Shown here: one piece after another, positions 1 to 7,700 of the stretch
Numbering within the stretch: the first letter of the stretch is position 1
Layout of the letters: each line of letters starts with the position of its first letter
Assembly (NCBI RefSeq): GCF_050946405.1
Contig: NZ_JBMNUS010000007.1
Span: 124,001-188,000 of the forward strand
Direction of reading: 5' to 3'
DNA length: 64,000 nt
From: Pseudochelatococcus sp050946405
GTDB lineage: Bacteria; Pseudomonadota; Alphaproteobacteria; Rhizobiales; Beijerinckiaceae
The notes under the pieces: model-generated
Databases searched by the model: none
What the model was told of the DNA's origin: nothing
What the model saw: only the letters and a program-made list of their open reading frames with translations
Program-made: the position numbers and the translations under genes

Positions 1-135
1 GTCGTAATGACTTTCGAAATCGCGGCCGGCCGCCTGCGCCACGCCGGCGGGCAGCGCCGCTGCGGGAAAGGCCAGCACGGCGAGAGCCGCCAGTCGCGCG
101 GCGCGCGCCGTCTTCGTGATGAATTGCCGCATCAT
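1..135 (-). CDS. Secreted protein, N-terminal fragment (possibly DUF3108 family)
   Basis: Only the first 45 codons lie in the window; the gene runs off the left edge. The frame opens with two Met codons (MMRQFITK), continues with a basic stretch and an Ala/Leu-rich hydrophobic core, and ends in an Ala-rich candidate signal-peptidase site (VAQAA) before GRDFESHYD. This is a typical export signal, so the product should be periplasmic or envelope-associated. It is divergent from rpmB. In Hyphomicrobiales the gene next to rpmB is often a DUF3108 secreted protein, and the FESHYD start of the mature part would fit. That identity is inferred from context because too little sequence is visible. Confidence 0.6.
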   Translation of the reverse strand, partial: MMRQFITKTARAARLAALAVLAFPAAALPAGVAQAAGRDFESHYD

Positions 136-349
136 GCCCTCTTCCACCCGCTCGCGGTTCCGGCGCTCGCAAATCCGGTCCGCACGCGATTCGCGGCGGC
201 TCCCGGAGCCGGAAGAATCACCGGCCCGCTCATGACAACAGGATCGCCCGTCTATGGATAACGATGTGTAAACGCCGCCGCCGAAAACCGCTTCCGGCAC
301 GGCGCGGCCCCGCATCGTGTCACGTTCGTGACAATGCGATCACATCGCC

Positions 350-378
350 TTGACGATGACCCTCGCTTTACATTATAC
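350..378 (+). promoter_or_regulatory. Sigma70-type promoter of rpmB
   Basis: A TTGACG -35 box (350-355), an exact 17-base spacer and a TTATAC -10 box (373-378) form a near-consensus housekeeping promoter. Transcription would start near 385, leaving a leader of about 108 bases before rpmB. A perfect inverted repeat TGTCAC-N4-GTGACA lies just upstream (318-333) and could be an operator. Confidence 0.75.
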
Positions 379-395
379 ACCAATGATCTTTCATG

Positions 396-462
396 GGACA
401 TGAGGTGTCCGCAACCCCGGCGGCAACGTCGGGTTTTTGCTGTTTTTGTGGCAGCGGGTTGC
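396..462 (+). promoter_or_regulatory. Structured rpmB leader: terminator-like hairpin with competing helix
   Basis: The leader holds a small hairpin (GGACA 396-400 with TGTCC 406-410). Next comes a six-pair stem (416-421 with 428-433, one G-U pair) directly followed by five T (434-438), the shape of an intrinsic terminator. The bases 411-417 (GCAACCC) are exactly complementary to 456-462 (GGGTTGC), so a long-range helix could form instead and would disrupt the terminator stem. This is what attenuation control of a ribosomal-protein gene would look like. It is seen only as base complementarity, not proven. Confidence 0.4.
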
Positions 463-492
463 CTCGATAGCGTTTACAAGGATTGAAGCGTC

Positions 493-789
493 ATGGCACG
501 CCGCTGCGAACTCACTGGCAAGGCCGTTCTCGTCGGCCATCTCGTGAGCCATTCGAATCACAAGACCAAGCGTCGTTTTCTCCCCAACCTCGTCAAGGTG
601 ACGCTCCAGTCGGAAACGCTGGAACGCAACGTGCGCCTGCGCATCAGCGCCGCCGCCCTGCGCTCGGTCGAGCACCGCGGCGGCCTCGACGCGTTCCTGA
701 TCAAGGCGGGCGAGGACGATCTGTCGCAGGGCGCCCGTGCGCTGCGCCGCGAAATCGTCAAGAAGCACGCCGAAGCCGCCGCCAACTGA
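493..789 (+). CDS. rpmB: 50S ribosomal protein L28
   Basis: This 98-residue protein begins MARRCELTGKAVLVGHLVSH and continues with the basic KTKRRFLPNL segment typical of bacterial L28. The length fits the alphaproteobacterial form, which has a C-terminal extension relative to the short E. coli protein. L28 is a late-assembling structural protein of the large ribosomal subunit. A consensus sigma70 promoter lies at 350-378 and the leader is structured. The next gene starts 10 bases after the stop, so the two are probably co-transcribed. Identity is secure from sequence similarity over the full length. Confidence 0.97.
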   Translation: MARRCELTGKAVLVGHLVSHSNHKTKRRFLPNLVKVTLQSETLERNVRLRISAAALRSVEHRGGLDAFLIKAGEDDLSQGARALRREIVKKHAEAAAN

Positions 790-799
790 CGGCGCGGCT

Positions 800-1408
800 A
801 TGGCAAGGCCCGGCGTGGAAATGAAGCGGCTGTGGTGGCCGGTGGCGGCGATGATGACGGTCGTCGTCGTCTCCAACATCGCCGTCCAGCATCCGTTCAC
901 GCCCTGGGGCTTGCAGGATTATCTGACCTGGGGCGCGTTCACCTATCCCGTCGCGTTCCTCGTCACCGATCTGACCAACCGGCGGTTCGGCGCGTCGGCG
1001 GCTCGGCGTCTCGTGGCCGTCGGTTTCCTGCTGGCCGTCATCGCCTCGGCGATCGTGTCGGAGCCGCGCATCGCCGCCGCATCGGGAATCGCGTTCCTGT
1101 CCGGCCAGTTGCTCGACGTCTCGGTGTTCAACCGGTTGCGGCGGCTGGCCTGGTGGCGGGCGCCGCTCGCTTCCGGTCTTGTCGGCTCCGCCATCGATAC
1201 CGCGTTGTTCTTCTCCCTCGCCTTCGCCGGTGCGGTGACGGAAGTCGCCATTTACGGCATTCCGGGCTTCAGCTTCGCCGCCCCGGTGTGGGTGGCATGG
1301 GCCGTAAGCGATTTTGCGGTCAAGGTCATGATGGCGCTGCTGATGCTGATGCCCTACGGCGCGTTGCTGCGCATCGTTCTGCCGGTCGAACAGCCCCGCA
1401 AGGCGTAG
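800..1408 (+). CDS. yhhQ: Queuosine precursor transporter, YhhQ/VUT family
   Basis: This 202-residue polytopic membrane protein has about six hydrophobic segments. It carries the family signatures TWGAFTYPVAFLVTDLTNRRFG near residue 40 and GIAFLSGQLLDVSVFNRLR near residue 95 (described here in parts: TYPVAFLVTDLTNR; SGQLLDVSVFN). VUT-family members take up 7-cyano- or 7-aminomethyl-7-deazaguanine for queuosine tRNA modification. The ATG at 800 lies 10 bases after rpmB; an internal Met at 821 is an alternative start. A strong bidirectional terminator follows at 1433-1467. The family call is firm; the exact substrate is inferred from the family. Confidence 0.88.
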   Translation: MARPGVEMKRLWWPVAAMMTVVVVSNIAVQHPFTPWGLQDYLTWGAFTYPVAFLVTDLTNRRFGASAARRLVAVGFLLAVIASAIVSEPRIAAASGIAFLSGQLLDVSVFNRLRRLAWWRAPLASGLVGSAIDTALFFSLAFAGAVTEVAIYGIPGFSFAAPVWVAWAVSDFAVKVMMALLMLMPYGALLRIVLPVEQPRKA

Positions 1409-1432
1409 AATCGTTTCTCCCGCATTGCCCGA

Positions 1433-1467
1433 AAACGAAAACCCGGCCATCGGCCGGGTTTTCGTTT
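1433..1467. terminator. Bidirectional intrinsic terminator between yhhQ and cobT
   Basis: Two perfectly complementary 16-base arms (1433-1448 and 1452-1467) are separated by a 3-base loop. The outer parts of the arms are A-rich on the left and T-rich on the right, so the transcript ends in a U-rich run from either direction. It sits between the convergent stops at 1408 and 1483. Confidence 0.9.
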
Positions 1468-1482
1468 CGTGAGGCGCGGGCA

Positions 1483-3381
1483 TCAGCCGGCGCGCTTTCG
1501 TCCCGTCCCACGCCGGTCGCTGTGGCCGTGGCTTTCCTCGAACAGTTCCGCCAGCTTGTCGGTCATCGCGCCGCCGAGTTCCTCCGCGTCGACAATCGTC
1601 ACCGCGCGCCGGTAATAGCGCGTCACGTCATGGCCGATGCCGATGGCGATGAGCTCGACCGGCGAACGCGTCTCGATTTCCTCGATCACCGCGCGCAGAT
1701 GCCGCTCCAGATAATTGCCCGGATTGACCGACAGGGTCGAATCGTCGACCGGCGCGCCGTCCGAGATCACCATGAGGATGCGCCGCTGCTCGGGGCGGGC
1801 GAGCAGACGCCGGTGCGCCCAATCGAGCGCCTCGCCGTCGATGTTTTCCTTCAGCAGCCCCTCGCGCATCATCAGGCCGAGGTTGCGCCGCGCGCGCCGC
1901 CACGGCGCGTCGGCCGCCTTGTAGATGATGTGGCGCAGATCGTTCAACCGGCCGGGCGCGGGCGGCTTGCCCGCCTGAAGCCACGCCTCCCGCGATTGGC
2001 CGCCCTTCCACGCGCGGGTGGTGAAGCCGAGAATCTCCACCTTGACCGCGCAGCGCTCCAGCGTGCGCGCGAGGATGTCGGCGCAGGTCGCCGCCACCGT
2101 GATCGGCCGCCCGCGCATGGAGCCCGAGTTGTCGATCAGCAGCGTGACGACCGTATCGCGAAAATCCGTATCCTTCTCGAACTTGAAGGACAGCGGCTGG
2201 AACGGATCGATGATGACGCGCGGCAACCGGGCGGGATCGAGAATTCCCTCTTCCAGGTCGAATTCCCACGACCGGTTCTGCTGCGCCATCAGCCGCCGCT
2301 GGAGGCGGTTGGCGAGACGCGCCACCACGCCCTGCACGTTGGCGATCTGCTTGTCGAGATAGGCGCGCAGCCGCGCCAGCTCGTCCGCGTCGCACAGTTC
2401 CTCCGCCGCCACGGTCTCGTCGAAACGGGTGGTGTAGGCCCGATAGGCGGCAGCGCGATTCTCGAGCGCCGCCGATTGCGGGGGGTTGCGCGCCGTGCCC
2501 GCTTCCTCGGCATCCGACGATTCGCTTTCCTCGGTCAGTTCGCCGGAAGGCGCGTCCTCCGCGTCGGTCGACCCTTCCTCCATGTCGTCGGAGGCCGAAT
2601 CCATCGCGTCGATGCGCGCCTGCTCGGTGTCGGCGCGCTGCTCGGCTTCGCCGTCGCTGCTCTCCTCCTCGCCCTCGGACTGGTCCCGATCGTTGTCGTC
2701 GCTGTCGTCCGGGTCGAGATCGGCGTCGTCGGCCATGTCGAGCGCGGCCAGCAACTCGCGGATATTGCGCGCGAACGCGAACTGGTCGGCGATGTTGGCG
2801 TCGAACCGGTCGAGATTCTTGCCGGCGCGGGCCTCGATCGATTCGCGCCACAGCGAAACGATCTTTTCCGCGGCCTTCGGCGGCGGCAGCCCGGTGAGGC
2901 GCTCGCGCACCATCAGCGAAAGGGCGTCCTCGAGCGGCGCGTCGGCGCGGTCGGTGACGTCCTCGTAATTGCCGCGGTGGTAGCGGTCCTCCAGCATGGC
3001 GGCGAGATTGTCGCCGACGCCGCTCATGCGGCGCGCGCCGATCGCCTCCACGCGGGCCTGCTCGACGGCATCGTAGACGGCCCGCGCAGCGCCGCCCTCG
3101 GGGGCGAGCTTGCGATGCACGTTCCTGTCATGCACGGCGAGCCGCAGCGCCATCGCATCCGCGTGGCCGCGCAGCACGGCGATGTCGTTCGCACCGGGAT
3201 TGCGCGGCGGCTCCGGCAGGCGGGCGCGCTCGTCCGTCAGCGCGGGGCGGTCGACGGAATAAGTGACCTCGATGTCGCGCTGCCCTGCGATGCCGCGCAA
3301 CGCCCCGGCCACCGCCTGCTTGAGCGGTTCCGTCGATCTGGCCGGAGCATTGCCGCCCGGCCTGCGGTTCGTCATGCTCAT
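1483..3381 (-). CDS. cobT: Aerobic cobaltochelatase subunit CobT
   Basis: The product (632 residues from the ATG at 3381, MSMTNRRPGG) is the CobT subunit of the ATP-dependent cobaltochelatase that inserts Co2+ into hydrogenobyrinate a,c-diamide in aerobic cobalamin synthesis. A highly acidic Asp/Glu/Ser-rich linker spans about residues 214-294. A C-terminal von Willebrand A domain carries the metal-adhesion motif DNSGSMRG at 417-424. The frame is open further upstream, but that would overlap cobS; the chosen start lies 14 bases after the cobS stop. CobS and CobT form the AAA+ motor and its adaptor. The large CobN subunit is not in this window. Confidence 0.95.
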   Translation of the reverse strand: MSMTNRRPGGNAPARSTEPLKQAVAGALRGIAGQRDIEVTYSVDRPALTDERARLPEPPRNPGANDIAVLRGHADAMALRLAVHDRNVHRKLAPEGGAARAVYDAVEQARVEAIGARRMSGVGDNLAAMLEDRYHRGNYEDVTDRADAPLEDALSLMVRERLTGLPPPKAAEKIVSLWRESIEARAGKNLDRFDANIADQFAFARNIRELLAALDMADDADLDPDDSDDNDRDQSEGEEESSDGEAEQRADTEQARIDAMDSASDDMEEGSTDAEDAPSGELTEESESSDAEEAGTARNPPQSAALENRAAAYRAYTTRFDETVAAEELCDADELARLRAYLDKQIANVQGVVARLANRLQRRLMAQQNRSWEFDLEEGILDPARLPRVIIDPFQPLSFKFEKDTDFRDTVVTLLIDNSGSMRGRPITVAATCADILARTLERCAVKVEILGFTTRAWKGGQSREAWLQAGKPPAPGRLNDLRHIIYKAADAPWRRARRNLGLMMREGLLKENIDGEALDWAHRRLLARPEQRRILMVISDGAPVDDSTLSVNPGNYLERHLRAVIEEIETRSPVELIAIGIGHDVTRYYRRAVTIVDAEELGGAMTDKLAELFEESHGHSDRRGTGRKRAG

Positions 3382-3395
3382 CGCGCCCGGTTGCC

Positions 3396-4400
3396 TTACG
3401 ACAATGCGACGTTGGAGGCGGATTCCGGCAATTCCTTGCCGAAACAGCGCTGGTAGAACTCGGCCACGAGCGGACGCTCGGTATCGTCGCACTTGTTGAG
3501 GAACGTCAGCCGGAAGGCGAAACCGAGGTCGCCGAAGATATCGGCATTTTCCGCCCAGGTGATCACGGTGCGCGGGCTCATCACGGTCGACAGGTCGCCG
3601 TTGATGAAGGCGCTGCGCGTGAGCCCGGCGAGCCGCACCATGCGGTCCACGGTGTCGCGCCCCAGCGCGTCGCGGTAGTGATGGACCTTGGCGACGACGA
3701 TCTCGACTTCCTTGTCGTGCGGCAGGTAGTTGAGCGTCGCCACGATCGACCAGCGGTCCATCTGGCCCTGGTTGATCTGCTGCGTGCCGTGATAGAGACC
3801 GGAGGTGTCGCCGAGCCCGACCGTGTTGGCGGTCGCGAACAGGCGGAAGGCGGGATGCGGGCGAATCACCCGGTTCTGGTCGAGCAGGGTCAGGCGGCCG
3901 GACACTTCGAGCACGCGCTGGATGACGAACATCACGTCAGGGCGGCCGGCGTCGTATTCGTCGAACACGAGAGCGACATTGTTCTGCAACGCCCACGGCA
4001 GGATGCCGTCGCGGAATTCCGTGACCTGATGGCCGTCGCGCACGACGATGGCGTCCTTGCCGACGAGATCGACGCGGCTCACATGGCTGTCGAGGTTGAC
4101 GCGCACGCACGGCCACTTCAACCGGGCGGCGACCTGCTCGATATGGGTCGACTTGCCGGTGCCGTGGTAGCCGGTGATCATGACGCGGCGGTTGCGGGCG
4201 AAACCGGCGAGGATGGCGAGCGTCGTGTCGCGGTCGAAAAGATAATCCCGGTCGATATCCGGCACATGCTCGTCCGCCTCTGCGAAAGCGGGAACGACCA
4301 GATTCGAGTCGATACCGAATACCTCGCGAACGGAAACCTCGACTGTCGGCAATTTCGGATCGGTGTCGGGGCTCAACTTGTTATTCGTTGTCGCTTGCAT
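3396..4400 (-). CDS. cobS: Aerobic cobaltochelatase AAA+ ATPase subunit CobS
   Basis: This 334-residue MoxR-like AAA+ ATPase has Walker A GYHGTGKST at residues 77-85, Walker B ALVFDEYD, and a sensor-1-like FATANTVG segment. It works with CobT as the ATP-driven chaperone ring of cobaltochelatase. The start at 4400 (MQATTNNKLS) is preceded by GGGAGCGAGGA. It is followed at 14 bases by cobT, giving a cobS-cobT operon. Length and motifs match the family over the whole protein. Confidence 0.96.
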   Translation of the reverse strand: MQATTNNKLSPDTDPKLPTVEVSVREVFGIDSNLVVPAFAEADEHVPDIDRDYLFDRDTTLAILAGFARNRRVMITGYHGTGKSTHIEQVAARLKWPCVRVNLDSHVSRVDLVGKDAIVVRDGHQVTEFRDGILPWALQNNVALVFDEYDAGRPDVMFVIQRVLEVSGRLTLLDQNRVIRPHPAFRLFATANTVGLGDTSGLYHGTQQINQGQMDRWSIVATLNYLPHDKEVEIVVAKVHHYRDALGRDTVDRMVRLAGLTRSAFINGDLSTVMSPRTVITWAENADIFGDLGFAFRLTFLNKCDDTERPLVAEFYQRCFGKELPESASNVALS

Positions 4401-4786
4401 AAATCCTCGCTCCCACGGGCGGGCTGCCCACAGGCCATCCAGGAAGGGCAGTGCATCGATCGGCCCGACTCAAAGGCCCGCACGTTCGGATGAACGATAA
4501 CGGACGCAACAGGGCGCGCCAAGTCCCCTGCCCCTCCGATTCGCGCATATCGGAGCGGCGGACATCGAAACGGAATCGCGCCGCCGCTTCAAACCCGGCG
4601 TTTTACCGCAATCCGGCGTCGATTTGAGCGTCCGGGCGAACCCGGACCGCCCTGGGGCCTGCCGTGTTTCGCGGCCTCCGGCCGCGACCGGCGGAGATAT
4701 GCCGCGGGCCGGCCGGAGCCCGACGCGGCAAGCCCCCGACGCGGCAAGCCTCCGACGCGGCATGCCGCGTCGGGGTGGAGATGCGC
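4401..4786. other. Intergenic region between glutamate dehydrogenase and cobS
   Basis: This 386-base gap holds the upstream region of cobS (right part of the minus strand) and the 3' end region of the glutamate dehydrogenase gene. I see no coding signal. The only structure is the repeat/palindrome block at 4719-4773. No clear -35/-10 pair for cobS could be picked. Confidence 0.5.
4719..4773. repeat. 16-bp direct repeats ending in a perfect 22-bp palindrome
   Basis: Two identical 15-mers, CCCGACGCGGCAAGC (4719-4733 and 4735-4749), and a third near-copy (4751-4765) repeat with a 16-base period. The third copy is the left half of a perfect palindrome at 4752-4773 (CCGACGCGGCA with TGCCGCGTCGG). 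It lies just past the stop of the minus-strand glutamate dehydrogenase gene. It could act as a transcript-end hairpin, but no T-run follows. Confidence 0.7.
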
Positions 4787-7700
4787 TCATCCGCGGGCGA
4801 GATCGCCGAGGAGGTTGGCGGCGACGATTGCCTTGGCGAGGGTGAGGCCGGAGGCGCGGATGACGTCGACGGCCTTTTTGATGCGGCCTACGTCGTCGGC
4901 GCGCGCGTCGGCCCATGCCTCGACGGCCGCCGCGCCGGAAAGCCCCGCGCCGGACGTGACGACTTCCACCGTCAGCCGGCCGTGGGCGTCGGCGAGCGCG
5001 GTCGCGGCCCGGTCGAGCGCAAGGCGGTCGTAGTAGTCTCCCGGCACGACGCCGCGCGCCGCCTCCGCCAGATCCTGGAAGCCGAACACCTCGGCAAGCG
5101 CAAAATGCACCGCCGCCACCTCGCTCACGGGCCGCCGCGTGCCCGCGGCGGCGCGCACGATATCCGGCGTCTCCGCGAGCGCGGCGAGACGCGCCAGCCG
5201 CGCCGCCACGCCGTCCGGCACGTTGAGCGCGAGCAGCGCCTCCAGCCGCCCGTCCCGCACCGCGTTCGCGGACGCGCGGTCGAGCACGCCGCCCACGTCC
5301 ACGACGCCGGCGCGGTAGCGTGCCACGATCGCATCGATCCCCTCGGCCGTGAAATCGACATTGCGGCTGAACCACACCACGAGATCGATGAGCCGGTCCT
5401 GCAACTCCGCGTAAAGCAGGCGCTGCGTCGCCCCCGACAACTGCCCCGCATGCTGGCCGATGCGCCCGTCGAGGGCATCGATGCCGGCCACGATGTCCGC
5501 GAGCCCGAAGGCCGACCACACCGTGACGAACGCAGCCGCCAGCGTCTGCACGCTCGCGCCCGTCTGGTCCGCCACGCGCGTGGCGATGCTCGGCCCCGCA
5601 TGGTTGACGATGGCGTTCGACAGCCGTGTCGCGATGATCTCGCGCCGCAGCCGGTGATGCGCGATGGCGTCCGGGAAGCGGTCCGACAGCTCCGGCGGGA
5701 AATAATGCGTCAGCTCGCGCGCCGCGTAGGGATCGTCCGGCACGGGCGATTCCAGAATCGCGTCGTAGAGCGCGAGCTTGGCATAGGCCAGCAGCACCGC
5801 GATTTCCGGCCGCGCCAGCCCCTCGCCCCGCTTCTCGCGCGCGGCCAGTTCCGCGTCGTCGGGCAGGTATTCGAGCCCCCGGTCGAGACGGCCCGCCGCT
5901 TCCAGCACGGCGATGAGACGGCGCGCGTAGCCGATCTCCTCCGCCCCGCGCAACTCGACCAGCGAGATGGCGCGCGGCTGCTCGTAGTTGGTGGCGAGCA
6001 CCAGGCGCGCCACATCCGGCGTCATCTGCGCCAGCAGGGCGTTGCGCTCGTCCGGCGACAACCGTCCGTCCCGCTCGGGAATGGCGAGCGCGATCTTCAG
6101 GTTCACCTCGATGTCGGACGTGTTGACGCCCGCCGAGTTGTCGATGGCGTCGGTGTTGAGGCGCACGCCCTTGCGCGCCGCCTCGATGCGGCCGGGCTGG
6201 GTGACGCCGAGGTTGGCCCCCTCGCCGATCACCCGCGCCCGCACGTCGGCGCCCGCGATGCGCACCGCGTCGTTGGCGCGGTCGCCCACCTGCTCGTCCG
6301 TCTCCCCGGCGCCGCGGATATAGGTGCCGATGCCGCCGAACCACAGCAGATCGACGGGCGCGCGCAGGATCGCGGAGATGAGTTCCTGCGGCGACACCTC
6401 GGCCTTGCCGATGCCGAGCCGCACCCGCACCGGCTCGGAGAGCGGAATGGTCTTGACGGAGCGCGAGAACACGCCGCCGCCACTGGAGATCAACGCCCGG
6501 TCGTAGTCCTGCCAGCTCGAGCGCGGCAGCTCGAACAGCCGCTTGCGCTCCGCCCAGGAAGCCGCCGGATCGGGATCGGGATCGAGGAAGATGTCGCGGT
6601 GGTCGAAGGCGGCGACGACCTTCACCGCCCGCGACAGCAGCATGCCGTTGCCGAACACGTCGCCCGACATGTCGCCCACGCCCGCGACCGTCACCGGCGT
6701 GGTCTGGATGTCGATGTCGATCTCGCGGAAATGACGCTTCACCGCCTCCCACGCCCCGCGCGCGGTGATGCCCATGCCCTTGTGGTCATAGCCGTGCCCG
6801 CCGCCCGAGGCGAAGGCGTCGCCGAGCCAGTGGCCATGCTCCAGCGAGATTTCGTTGGCGAGATCCGAAAACGTCGCCGTGCCCTTGTCGGCCGCGACCA
6901 CCAGATAGGGGTCGTCGCCGTCGTGGCGCACCGTGCGCAACGGGGGCACGATATCCGCGTCGACGCGGTTGTCGGTGAGGTCGAGCAGGCTGGCGATGAA
7001 CACGCGGTAGGCACCGCGCCCTTCCTCCAGCCACGCGGCACGGTCGGAGGCAGGCGGCAGGCGCTTGGGCACGAAGCCGCCTTTCGCTCCCACCGGCACG
7101 ATGACCGCGTTCTTCACCTGCTGCGCCTTCACCAGCCCGAGCACCTCGGTGCGGAAATCCTGCGGCCGGTCCGACCAGCGCAAGCCGCCGCGCGCCACCT
7201 TGCCGAAGCGCAGGTGCACGCCCTCGACGCGGGGCGAATAGACGAAGATTTCGTAGAGCGGCGCGGGCTTCGGCAGCCCTTCCACCCGCGCGCATTCGAA
7301 CTTGAAGGCGATGGTGGCGCGCGGCTCGCCCGCCGCGTCGCGCTGGAACACGTTGGTGCGCACCGTCGCCTCGATCAGGTTGACGAAGCGGCGCAGGATG
7401 CGGTCTTCATCGAGGCTCGACACCGATTGCAGGCGCTCCTCGATCTCGCCCTTCACCGCCTTTTCGCGCTCCTGACGCCCCTCGTCGGCATCGGGATCGA
7501 AACGGGCGCCGATCAGCGCCACGAGGCGCGTCGCGATGGCCGGATGGCCGGCGAGCGTCGCGGCCAGATATTCCTGCCCGAAGGGCACGCCGATCTGGCG
7601 CAAGTAGCGGCCGTAGGCGCGCAGGATCGCGGCGTCGCGCCAGCCGAGCCCCGCCTCCAGCACCAGCGCGTTGAAGCCGTCCGACTCGGCACGCCCCTCG

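Noticed and set aside
393..470. A 25-codon leader peptide before rpmB as a definite gene
   Set aside because: The frame starts only about 8 bases after the predicted transcript start and has no ribosome site. It is kept only as part of the leader hypothesis.
832..3456. A plus-strand frame of 874 codons
   Set aside because: It begins out of frame inside the transporter gene and runs antisense through cobT, crossing a strong terminator. No domain is visible.
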